Assembly: GCA_001643675.2 (NCBI GenBank)
Contig: LSRY02000053.1
Span: 124,001-188,000, forward strand
Source: Monocercomonoides exilis
Lineage: Eukaryota; Preaxostyla; Oxymonadida; Polymastigidae
DNA length: 64,000 bases
Direction of reading: 5' to 3'
A program made the position numbers and the translations under genes. Below the pieces are notes generated by a model. It saw only the letters and a list, made by a program, of their open reading frames with translations. It had not been told where the DNA came from and did not search any database. Shown here one piece after another: positions 48,676 through 59,979 of the stretch (positions are counted from its first letter, which is position 1; every line of letters begins with the position of its first letter).

Positions 48676-48772
48676 ACTCATTATTGAGGAGCAAACCTGC
48701 TCCTTGCGTTCGGATATTCGCTCTGTTGCGAATTGATAGAACGCAGTGAGACAGGATTTGCTCCGAAATAAT
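48676..48772. repeat. DIRS internal complementary region
   Basis: 48676-48735 is the complement of the left end (43397-43456), and 48733-48772 is the complement of the right end (49394-49433). The two halves overlap by TTG, the complement of the terminal CAA. This structure templates completion of the ends in the known DIRS-1 replication model. Confidence 0.92.
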
Positions 48773-49365
48773 ACTAACGCGGATGGAGAGACTCAGAGCG
48801 GCTGGGTGCGAGATGAGAGAGAAACATATGGTGAAGAATAGGACGAGGAAAAAGTGGCGAGATAGCAGAGGAGATAGGAAAAGAGAAACCGTCCAGGGAT
48901 ATTAAGCGCACCCAGAACCTGTATTTACAAACAGGAAAGCTAGTGAGACCGTTAAGAAGAACCTTACTCCTTTAATTCATGGCAAGAAAGTGCAAAGAAA
49001 AGAGTCAGACTGGTCCATACAGAGTGTGGCGAGCGGATTGGCTCTGCTGGATCAGTAGAAGAGCGGGAGGCAGAGCATAATACACGCAGTTTTCTTGTCC
49101 ACGCCTCGCGAAAGCGAGAGTGGTTTTTCTTTCTGCTCCGTTTTTAATTTTCGCCTCACCGGATCCCTGCACAGCCTGCAGGAGGGAGCTCCGAGGGGTA
49201 TGCCCCCTGCCCTCTGGTCTTCGAGACCATGGCAAAAGGCGAAGTCGGTGGTGGAGTGAAGCGGACAATGCATTATTTTATTATTATTAATTTTTAATGT
49301 TATTGTTTTGTTTTTTCATCTCGCCCTTTTTTCCACGTCATTTGTGAGGGCGAAGTTTTTCACTC
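48773..49365. other. Non-coding DIRS segment between internal complementary region and right repeat
   Basis: About 590 bases with no supported gene. The minus-strand open frames at 49005-49273 show no retrotransposon domain. G/C-rich in the left part, A/T-rich towards the right repeat. Confidence 0.6.
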
Positions 49366-49433
49366 AAACCACCCATAATTTAAGATCAAACTCATTATTT
49401 CGGAGCAAATCCTGTCTCACTGCGTTCTATCAA
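49366..49433. repeat. DIRS right terminal repeat
   Basis: The inner 34 bases (49366-49399) are complementary to 43447-43480. The outer 40 bases (49394-49433, ending TATCAA) are complementary to 48733-48772. Confidence 0.9.
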
Positions 49434-49797
49434 CAATTCGATTTGTGAAAATTCTTATTTCAAAAGTGCATTGATTTTTTCACAATTTTTCACGTTTCAA
49501 AAATTATTGTTATTTTCATGTTTTCCATTGGATAATCAAAACGAAAATGATATTCTTCATCATTTTCATTTGAATTCACAAAATTTTTTAAGTCAAACGA
49601 AATTTTTGAAATTCAAAAAAAACTAAATGACTGGAACAACACAAATATTGTTTTATTCCTAAAAAGGAATTTCAAAATGAGTAATAATATGATTAAATTT
49701 TTTTATTTTTTAATTTTATAATTTGGTTTAAAGCTATTCCACTTTTTCTTGCAAAATTTTCGAAAAGATTAATTTGTGACATCTTTTTTTTAAATTA
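49434..49797. other. AT-rich 5' flank between DIRS element and right beta-helix gene
   Basis: 364 bases with no gene seen. It contains the presumed promoter of the right beta-helix gene; no core motif was recognised. Confidence 0.6.
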
Positions 49798-52787
49798 ATG
49801 GTTGGATCACAAGTCACACAACTGCCTCATTTTTTGTTACCATTTATGCGATATTCTTTGTTGTTATTTCTTTTTTTTATTTTTCAAACAACTCAAAATG
49901 AACACAATTTGATTATCAAAAAGTTGAACAAAGAACTTGAAACGAACAAAAACCAGTTTGCAAAATTCTCTTATCTGTAAATTCATTTTGGATGTTTCGA
50001 ATTTTCTTTATTCACTTGCAGAAACATCAATTACAAAGCTGATGAAGTGGATGAAGTTTATCTAACTGTGGATGCATCAATGAACACAACATGCTCAATT
50101 GTGAATTCACTTTTTATCTCCTCGAACAGCTCTGTAAAAATGATTTCATTGGTGTTTAAGACATTCAGTTCTCCGCCCACAACAATTGACAAACATTCTT
50201 CAATGAAGTTCACAAACTGTATTTTCTTCGCTTCATCATCTTCTTTGTTTGTGCTTCAAGGAGGGACTCTTTGTTTGAATAACTTAAGTGTTGTGTCTCA
50301 TGCAAATACGAATATTCAAAATCTAATAAAAACATCAAGCGAAAAATCTTCATTTGTTATTCGGAATTCTATGTTTTCAAATCTTATTGTTTCATCGCCA
50401 TCTCATTTTCTGTATTCGGAGTTGTGTCAAAGTGTGGAGGTTGGAGATTGCAACTTTTCCAATATCTCATCTAATTCTCAATCGAAGGACAATCATAAAA
50501 CAAAACATACATGCTGTTCACAATTAATGGATAATTGTGCTGTTATCTCAACCCCTTCAAACATTTTCTATTCTTGCTTTTCTGGTAATGAAGACTGTTC
50601 TCGAATGTGTTTATTTCGAAACAACTCATTTTCATTTGTGACACGAGTTGATAATTATGAACTGAAAGAAAAAGTGAACACAACAGAAACTCAATCCTTT
50701 GAACACTGCGAATGGGTGGACTGCACAGAAGAAAAAGGAGGAGCAATATTTGTTCATGATAATTCTGAAGCAACATTAACAGTTGAGAATTCATCTTTCG
50801 CAAGATGTCACGCTTCTGTTTCAAGAGGTGGTGGTTTATATGCGTTGAACATTGCTGAATGCATCGTAAAATTCACATCATTTTCTCAATGCACATGTGC
50901 AGTGACAAATATTGATTGCGGAGGAGGTGGAATAATGGCAGAGAATGTCCAAATTCAATCACTTGTTGATTGTTGTTCTTTCCAGAACTGTTCATCAGGA
51001 AACGATGGAGGAGCAATAAATTTCAAACCAACAATGACAAAAAGGCAAAAACGATGTATAGTTGATTCAACGTTTGAGCACTGCTGGGCTAACAGTACTT
51101 CAGATGGAACTGGTGGAGCAATAGAACATTGGCAAAGCGTTGATAAAGTCATAATTTCAAATTGCCTGTTTGCTCATTGTAATTCGAAGTGTGGAGGAGG
51201 GGCTGCAAGCATGCTTGTTAATGGGAAAAATAATGGCATACTTTTATATTATTGTTTTTTTCACAATAATAAATGCCTCAAATTTGGTAATGATATTATT
51301 CTTCATGATTCAATATCAAATAATATTGATATAAGCTGCTACTCAACTGGAATCTCATCAAATAGAGTTAGTACAAGTTATTTGAATTTTGTTGATAGAA
51401 GTGACTGGCTTCGGAATGATGGAGGAAGGATCAGATATGTGGGATCGAAGCAGAATCAGGAGAATGCAAGAGATGCATTTGCATGTGGCATCAATGAAAG
51501 CCATCCCTGCTGCACAGTCAGCCATTGTCTGACACAGATGATTCCAGGTGTTGTGCAAGACATTGAAATACTGGGAGGAACAATTGTCGAAACATGCAGT
51601 GTGGATTGTGGTACCAACACATTCACAATATGCGGGCAAAGTGATTCGAGCACGACAATGCAAACAGAATTTGAAGCAGCTGGATTGTTTCTCTTTTCAG
51701 TCTCTGTAGGAACATTAAATTTGAATAACTTTGCACTTGTATATGACTTTTCATATGTAAATAATCGGGGTTCAAAGCTGTTTGAGATAAGCAGTGCAGG
51801 AGAGATGCATATAAGCAGATTGACCATATCTGCAGGAAGCGGTCAAACTTCAGAAACAGCTTTTTCAACAGGACTGATAAATGTTCAGAATGGTAAGTTG
51901 CAGATGGATCATGTGAAGTGGGCAAAGACCATCTCCACTGTTTCATTGTTTTCGATTTCTTCAACGAATGCAGTTTCATTGATACTATCGGAGTGTGCCT
52001 TTAATGGGATTGAAAGAACAACAAATGATGCAGCTGTGATGTCATTATCCAATAGCAAGACAAACATTGACTTTAATTCAAGTGTATTTGAAGAGTGTGG
52101 GAGCGCAATTTCAGAGAATGGAGGATCAACAATGCTGTATATTGGGGATGCAAATGAGGTGAAAGTGAAAGATGGGTCTTTTGATGAGTGCTATTGCTCA
52201 GCGACAAATGGACTAGGAGGAGGAATCTTACTTCGGTTGATGAATGAAAACCCCAATTTCCTGATTTCTTCTTCCTTTGGCACAAACACAGCCAAATGGG
52301 GAAATGATATCTTTGTCATTTCTCCAAATCTGGAAGAAACTGCAAAGTCACAAAAAATCACATGTGTAACAGCCTCTTTGGATTCTCTTGACAAGATGAG
52401 AGGATACGATGGCGGAAACGCTAGTGTGGCCATTCCTCTGTGCATCTATCTTCTTTCTCCTCTATCAGAGATTTGCGTGAGTAACGTAGAGGCATCCAAT
52501 CACTCGCATTGTGGAATTGTCCAATTTCCTTGTTTGACCTTGAAGCACTCCCTCACGCGGTTGGCAGGAACAAAGAAAATTATTGTGAATGGAATGATAA
52601 TGATGAGCGATGAATTGACATTTAGTGAACAGAAACATGAAATCCGAGGAAAAGACGATAAAAGTGGATGGACAGTTTCTGATTCCACCGCAGGAGCAAA
52701 TACGGCAATGGTTGCAGTTGGGGTTGAAACAGTCTTATCAACTCTTATCTTCTCTCTTCCTCCTTCTCTTTCACATTCCACTTTTAT

Positions 52788-52818
<31 letters not shown>

Positions 52819-55800
52819 CTGACTTTGTCTCAATGTTCCCTTTCTCTTCAAAATCCTTTATCAAAATTGACATTTGCATTCTTGTCTGTTGACTCGGGGA
52901 TGTTAACAATTGACACATTCTCAGCTTCGTCAATGATATTGAGCGGAAGTCCATTGATCTCGTTGTCAGGAAGCAGCACAGAAGCAGAATTAAAAAGCAT
53001 TCAGATGAATGAAGTTGGAACAACTTATGCATCAGGCTTGCTTGAAGTGAAGAATCTGGCTTCACTTCAAATGAGTGATTGCATTCTTTCTTCGACTGCT
53101 TCATCAGAAAGAATGGCATCCTCTCGTTTGACCTCTTCCACAAGTGCCAAGAAAATTGAAATTGTCCGCTGCACTCTTCACAACTTTGTAGGAATAAATC
53201 AAAACGGGGGAGCGATTGAATGTAAACTTGAAAAAGGCTGCTCTTTTGTGCTTGAAGAAGGAAACATAACTTCGTGCAAAAGTATGAGGGGAAATGGAGG
53301 AGGATTATGGATGTATATGAAAAGTGGATCGAGCTTCAGTGTTGGTAATATCACAGAAGCTGCTTCAAATAATGGAAATGGGATTGAGAAAAAGGCAAAG
53401 GTGGGCTTTTTTAGAGTGTGAGGCAACTGCAAATGAAGATGGAGGCAAAGGATTGGGAGGAGGACTGTATTTGTTTTTGGAAGATGAAGCATCTGACTTT
53501 GCTTTGAAGAGTGTGCTATTTGATGGGTGCAACGGAGGGAAAGGGAAAGATGTGTTTCTGGATGCTGATGATTTGAGTGCTGTGACTAATGCAGCAACAT
53601 TTTGTTTTGGTATTGATTTGAATGTCTTGGAAAAGTTGAACGGCTTTGAGCGCTCAACAACAAATGAAGAATTCGAAATACCGCTCGTTGTGTATCTGTG
53701 GAATAACTTCACAGCACCATGTCACGTGGGTGGACAAGAGGCTCATGATTTCAGTGGTTGTGGATATGTTCAAGTTCCGTGCAGCACGATCACAAAAGCA
53801 GCCAGTTTGAGGTTTTCAGGCAAAAGCAAGTCAATCAAGCTGAGCTCGCCGTTCTCTTTTGGAGAAGAATTGAACATGAAGATAGAGGAATGGAGTGTGA
53901 GCGGAGAAGGAAATGAATCGAATTATGGGATAGCTAGTGATATTTCTGGTGCTCAAAGTGGAATATTCGAGACACACTGTCCAGTATCATTCATTGAAGT
54001 GGTGCTTTCACTCTCAGAAAGAATTGGATCTTATGGAAGTATTTTCCATTGTGTTTCCAGCACATTGACAATTCAAAACTGTGGAATTGTTGCATCGGAA
54101 AATGAATTGCGTATTTCCTTTGTGAAAGCGGAAGGAGGCGAGATTGTGATGAGCAATGTGTTTGGCAATGCAATCGGATGGCAGGTGAGTGCGATTATTG
54201 TTGATGGAAGTGGTGGAGAAGGGCCTTCGATCGAAATTGTGGAAAGCAACTTTTCAGGAAATGGGCAGCAAAGTGGATGCTTGGTTGAAAGCATAAATGT
54301 GCTGTGTTTGAATTTGACGAAATGTGAAGCAGCATCTTTTGTTCGAAGAACTGAAAGTGGAGGCTGTATAAGTGTTGACAACAGGAACATAGAAAATACA
54401 AATACACAAATAAATATTGAAGAGAATGTTTTTGATGGATGCTCTGTGCTGGCTGATGGAAGCAGAGGAGGTGCTATTTTCACGCAGTTGAAAAGGAATA
54501 CTCAATTGAATATGATTTCATGCACTTTCACAAGATGTACTGCTCCTGCCGAAGAAGGCAAGATTGGGCTTGGCGGGGGAATAACGCTAACGTTGGTTGA
54601 TGGCGATCCATCATTTACAATAACATCCCCTGTTTTTGATAACAGCAAACCAAATGTTGCGAAATACGGAAATGACCTGTTTGTTGAATCATCCAACTTG
54701 ACAAAGAGCATCACAAATACATCCCTTCCGTTTGTGCTCGAACGCCTGGCAGGTATTTCGTTGGATTCATTGAGCGGCTTTGATGGAATCGATGCAACAA
54801 ATGCCATTCCACTGGTTTATTTCTGGCGAACATTTGGATCAAAGATATTTATTGGAGGCGATGGAAAGGATGTGTGTGTTTGTGGACTTTCTGATTATCC
54901 TTGTATGTCAATTGATTATTCTTTGGATCGATTGCCTGAAGGAAATAATAAAAGCATAAGCATTTTTAATAGAGCAGTTCTTCGGGGTTGCGTCGATCTT
55001 TGTGGAATTTCAATAAGCTCAAATAATACAGATATGTGCTCTCTGGAGTGTTGTTCTTCACTTAAGGGAGCGGAGGACGCAGCAATGAAAATTCCAGGTA
55101 TTTCCTATTTCGAATTAATAAGCTTCATTCTGCCATCTTCATTCACTGGTAATGAAAATGTGTTGATGCATATTTGCTCTAGAGAAGGATCGTTAACTTT
55201 GAAAAACTGTTCATTCGCAAAAAAGGAAGATGGAGAAGACATAATCAGGTTTGGGCTGATCAAGGCAGATGGAGGAACGGTTTTGTTGGAGTTTGTGACA
55301 ATACGTTCGCTTTCATTTTCCTCTGACATTATATCAATCGCATCTGCAGCATCTTTGACATTCAGAAACTTGACAATGAAAAATATAAATCTGGAAGGCA
55401 GAAGCGGATTGCATATTGATAGGTCTTTCGCTGAAGACAAGAACACGAATGCCGAAGCCGATGAAAGGGTTGTTGTTGAGTGGAGCACATTTGAAGAAGT
55501 GGTCCAGAGTGCAACTGACAGTATTGCGATGATCCGAAATACAGATGGTGATCCAACGAAAATGGTTATCCGCAATTCAACAATCAAAAAATGTGGAGGA
55601 TCTGGATGCGAAAATGGAGGGACTGTTTTGTTCAGATTGAATGAAGGTGGAAGTTTTGATTGCTTATATTCTGCAATCACCGACTGCTTCTGCTCATCAA
55701 CTGGAAGGGGTGGGAGCTTGTTTTTGGAATGCACATCTGCGGCTTCCAAGCCAGCAGCATTTGTGTTGTCGAACATCACGTTCAAAGACAATGCTGCATA

Positions 55801-58800
55801 TCGTGGAAGAGACGTGTATGTGAAGTGCCGCTCGATTGAAGCACAGATCGCAGATGGGCAGTTTTTGCTGGACTTCAGAGCCCCATTTGTGAAAGACCTC
55901 GCAATATGGGGATGCACCTCGGACATGTATCTGGACGAAGAAGATCTGCTGAAGAGAGTTGTGAAGTACCAGAGCGAGACGGTGTTTGTGTCTTCGGCCA
56001 GTGACAATCACGAGGACAGCAAGCAGTGTGGAGGGCTGGATGGACCATGCAGCACATTGAGCGAAGGGCTGCTACACATCATTCCGTCGTTGTATTCGCA
56101 GCTGCTGATCTCCGACCGCACTGCCATCTTGAGTAAATGCAATGCACTGAATGTAACTATCCGCTCGCTTGAATCTCCGTCCACAGCACTGGTATTCTTA
56201 AACTCAGAAATTCCAGATGGAGACAGTCTTATCACTACTTCGGAGAAAGTCCGCATCGAGAGCTTGTCATTCTCTGTTGGCTCTTCCTTTTCATTTTCAG
56301 GAGAAGCATGCATCAGCGAGACAAACGGACAGCTTTATCTCTCGTCTATCCTTTTTGCATCTGACATGCTTTCAAATAGCACCCACCACGTAGCCCTCAA
56401 CTTGTCGCTGCTCAGAGTTGTAAGTGGGCTTCTGTTCATCGATAATTGCACCGTGTTAGAGATTTCATTTGAGCAACCAGTGTTCCTACTGATTCGCAGC
56501 AACAACGTGTCTCTGGCAAGTTTGAATCTAAAGCAGATTGAGCTGTTATCCAATCTATTTGAAGTTGGAGAGTGCAAGAGCGTGGTGATTGATGATGTGG
56601 TTGTGGATGAAGTGAAGTCTTGTGAGGGCAGTGTCATTGCCATTTGTGATGATATGTCGGGAGCTGTATCTTTTGGTAGTTCTTCCATCAAAAATTTCAG
56701 TTGTGACTCTTTTGGTGCATCTGCTCTTTCGTCATCTTCGCCTTCTGCCAGAATAAACCTGTCAAACTGCTCATGCTCGAAGTGTGTGTCATTATCGAAA
56801 AAAGGGAGCATCGTGGATGTCAGCAGTGCGCCTGACATTTCAATGCACATGTGCGAGTTTGTAGGGAGGCAGGAAATGACTAATAGCAAAGAGAATGTTT
56901 GTAAATGGAATGGATCTCTCATCCATTTGTCGCATGCAGCAGCGCTGATGAAGGACGTGACAATATCGAATTCTTCATCTGGCGGATTGTCGTTGGAAGC
57001 AAGCAACATGACGATCGAGAAAGGTGAATTTTATGAAAACAGCCCCTTGATATCGAAGTATCCATCACTCCGCCGGAATATCTTCTGCTTCAATTCTGCT
57101 TCAATAACAATTATCAGCTTGAAAGGTGGAGATGGCTTGAAAGATAATACTTCGTTGTGGATCACGAGCGAAGATTGTAGCATGGAGGGCATTGCACAGG
57201 AACGACTCTCTTCGTTTTTTATTCCTCAATTGGAATCAGCAACTCTGGATGAATCTGAGAGTGAGGCCAAGATCAAATTCGTAGGGTCACTTTTCCTACC
57301 GTGCGATCTATCTTTCAAATTGATATGTACAGTCAACGATGTGGAGTTGGCCGAGCGGTATCTATTTGATGAAAACAGCTTTGTTTCTGAAACTGAAGTT
57401 GTTGGAACAATTCCATCATCAAGGTTAGCATCAGCAGTTGATATGTCAGAACTCTCCACAACAATTGTGTTCGGAAAATTTTCATCCTCAACAATGCCGC
57501 TCTCATTAAAGAACAAATCAGAAACACAGACAAACAGAAATGAAATACTTGTTGAAGGAGGAAAAGAAGGAAAATCTTCATGGGTGTTGATTGTAATTAT
57601 CATGGCTGTTGTTCTTTTAATTATTCTCATCGCCCTTGTCATATTCGTTGTCCGATGGAAAAAGCAAAAAAGAAGAACAGAAGAATTGGAGATAATTGTG
57701 GAAGACACAGTGAAGAAGGATCCGAAGGCGTTTGAGATGGTGACGATGGAGATGTCGCCTGAAGAGCAATGGAGGAGAGCAGAGAGGGAGGCAGAGAAGA
57801 AGAACGAGGAGAGAATAAAGAAGAGGGTGTATGAGAAAAGCTTGGGGCACTCAGAGTCATCTGAGCATTTGCTGAGTGAAAGTGGATCGACTGAATACAT
57901 TTTGGGGAGAGACTCGGACAAGATTCCTCAATGGATGCTGGAGAAGGTTGATGAGAAGGAAGAAGAGATAAGAAAGAGAACTCCTTCACCATCCATCTCA
58001 TCCATCTCGTCGACTTCAACGACAGATACAGATTCTTCTTTTATATGCGGAGAAGATTTGTGTCCAACAACCTCATCGATGTCGAATCTGGTGGATGCCA
58101 TGGCCTGTTCGTCTCCCTCATGAGAAGCTGATTGTGGACTTGAGAGATTCGCTGTTCATGTTGCTGCATGGAAGGAATGCGAAGAAAGAGATGGCGATTG
58201 GCACTCTTCAGGAGAGGGAAGTCTCGGCTGCTCAGATCCTGTTCTGGGTGGTCAATTTGGCACTCCACTCGTTTGACGAAATGGAAAACCCACTCCAATC
58301 ACTTATCAATCTGAGTCCGCACATTGTGCTGTTTTCGGAGCACATGGTCATCTGCATTGCATTGCACTCTGATTGTTCCTCAGACTCTGACACTTCATCC
58401 GTCTCTTCATCAACGGTTGTGACATCTGCAAGTGCTGATGATGATGACGACGACGACAGAGATTCTCTGCCGTCATCAGCGTTTGAGGATGATGAAGACA
58501 ACAGGAAGGAGTGCTTGAGGTGGAAGGCACCAGAACTGCTGATAAACAAGAAGATGGATGCAACAAAGGAGTCTGTGGTGTTCTCGATCGGGATGATGCT
58601 GTGGGAGTGCCTGACGCTTCAGATCCCGTTTGGAGAATACGAGGCTGAGACAGCAGGACAGAAAATAGTCAATGGAGAAAAACCCGACACGAAGGCGATT
58701 GAAGGAACGCTTTTTTGTGATGTTATAAAGGGCTGCCTTACAAAAGACGGAAGTGAGCGCCCGGCACTTGTAAATTTGAAAAGAGTGTTTGCTCAATGCC

Positions 58801-58964
58801 TGCCAAAAGAGGCATTGCTATTTACTATTTCTGACGCAATCTTCGGAATGGACGAAAATAGTAGGATAGGAAAAAGTGGATGCGAAAGAGAAAAAAGGAC
58901 GAGCCAGACATTGGATAACTGTGAAAGCAAAATTTCATCAAAGCAAAATGAAGCCAGGGAGTAA
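49798..58964 (+). CDS. Beta-helix membrane protein with kinase-like C-lobe, right copy (two frameshifts)
   Basis: Exon 1 (49798-49976) gives a hydrophobic start; ATG 49846 (MRYSLLLFLFFIFQT) is the better signal-peptide start. A 45-base intron (GTAAAT...TTGCAG) joins it to 50022 in frame (KFSYLNINYKADEV). The frame then breaks at the T run 53407-53412 and the C run 58115-58117, each one base longer than in the left copy. From residue ~520 (WLRNDGG, base 51405) to the end the product matches the left copy: beta-helix ectodomain, single transmembrane helix (about 57580-57655), and a kinase-like C-lobe with WKAPELL but no HRD or DFG. The N-terminal third has the same style of Cys/Gly-rich strands (CEWVDCTEEKGGAIF) but is clearly diverged from the left copy. 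Probable surface receptor or adhesin. Confidence 0.8.
49977..50021 (+). other. Intron in the right beta-helix gene
   Basis: 45-base GT-AG intron, donor GTAAAT, acceptor CACTTGCAG. The flanking codons rejoin as CT plus A. Confidence 0.8.
52790..52815. repeat. (ATC)n microsatellite, right-arm counterpart
   Basis: Poly-Ser coding tract matching 39538-39563. It appears to be the same length in both arms, which indicates very recent common origin. Confidence 0.8.
53407..53412 (+). other. Frameshift site: T run one base long
   Basis: Six T here against five A in the left arm (38941-38945), where the frame is open. The first right-hand segment ends at 53421 because of it. Confidence 0.85.
58115..58117 (+). 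other. Frameshift site: C run one base long
   Basis: Three C here against two G in the left arm (34238-34239). The break falls at the start of the kinase-like domain. Confidence 0.85.
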
Positions 58965-59979
58965 TTGCTTCGTTTGAGCTCAAATTCCGTTCAAACATTG
59001 AAGAAAGGGCAATGCTGCAAAAAGAAACTGAAAGCCAATTGCAAATAAAAAGCTAAGCCGATAAATAAAATTGAAAGGCTTCAAAATGGAACTCTCGTGA
59101 GGAAAATAGCGAGATCGAGTTCTGAAGGAAAATATTGTGCGGTGAATGTTCTCGCGTGAATTGGAAATGTAATTTTTTGATTTTGACACTATTATTTCGT
59201 AAATAGCTTTCGCCAAAATAAACTATTCTCTTTTTGTTTTTGCGTTTTTTATATCTTTGCTATTATTCAGGATTCAATTATTTATATGTTTATATTGTTG
59301 CATTTTCATTGCATGAATGATTTTATTTCCAGGGTTGCAGTTGCCTTGAGTGGATTTGTGGGTTGTGGTGTTGTTCTGTCAATCCACGTTATGAGTGAAT
59401 TAAATACAAATTAAATGTTGGGTAGCTTGCTTGCCAAAATAATAATGAGATGCTTCTTTTGATTGGAATTAAAAAATAGAATTTGAGTCAAGAAAAAAAG
59501 TATTACAACGCTGGACGCATATCTCCCGCGTAACTTTATCTTGAAAAACCAAAGGGCATTTAATGCAAATCAAAAAAGAAACAAACATGGGCAAAAGAAC
59601 AGAACAATCAAACAAAATAAATTTAAATGAGCAATAGAACTTTCAAAAGTTGTCTTAAGTTCCAAATAAACATTGTAAAGCTGTAAGAAATCTTTTTAAA
59701 GAACAGACTAATTTTTTGAATTGTTAGATGAAAAACGAAAATCAAAAGCACTCTCAAATGGAAGAATAGCATAAATCAATTTATTTTAAAAAAAGAGAGA
59801 GAAAGATAAGTACTTCAATAAATTTGTACTTTTCTTTCGAAACATCAACAGAGATAAGGAATCCGCATTGATAGTAATCTGCAAGCATCGAACACAAGTT
59901 ACAAAATGTTAATCGCATGTCGCACCAAAATCGACCATCCACCGTAATTGTGCTTTCATATCGCTGTTGCTCTTCGCTC
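58965..59979. other. 3' flank of the right beta-helix gene and spacer to the transporter
   Basis: Inside the repeat up to 59575, unique AT-rich DNA after that. The minus-strand open frame 59999-59781 overlaps the last exon of the transporter in another frame. It is somewhat protein-like (VDGRFWCDMRLTFCNLCSML) but has no start, acceptor or domain that I can support. Confidence 0.5.

Larger units (their letters stand above)
43397..49433 (+). mobile_element. DIRS-like tyrosine-recombinase retrotransposon, 6,037 bases
   Basis: Coding order on the plus strand is gag-like, reverse transcriptase plus RNase H, then tyrosine recombinase. The termini share an inverted 34-base block (43447-43480 with 49366-49399), but each outer end is unique. 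An internal complementary region (48676-48772) contains the complement of the left end joined to the complement of the right end. Both extremities begin or end with CAA, and there is no longer target-site duplication. This is the layout known for DIRS-1 elements, which replicate through a circular DNA intermediate integrated by the recombinase. Base composition is much richer in G and C than the flanks. Premature stops show that this copy is inactive or dependent on others. Confidence 0.92.
51405..59575. repeat. Right arm of the 8.2-kb giant inverted repeat
   Basis: Inverted copy of 32780-40948. The inner edge is CTGGCTTC at 51405, inside the coding sequence. The outer edge is at about 59575, after TTTAATGCAAATCAAAA, about 610 bases beyond the stop codon. 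It includes the non-coding 3' flank of the gene, so the duplicated unit is genomic DNA and not a retrocopy. Confidence 0.95.

Noticed and set aside
49005-49273. Minus-strand frame in the DIRS 3' region as an additional retrotransposon gene
   Set aside because: Short, no domain, and depends on the G/C-rich segment; DIRS elements do not usually carry a gene there on this strand.
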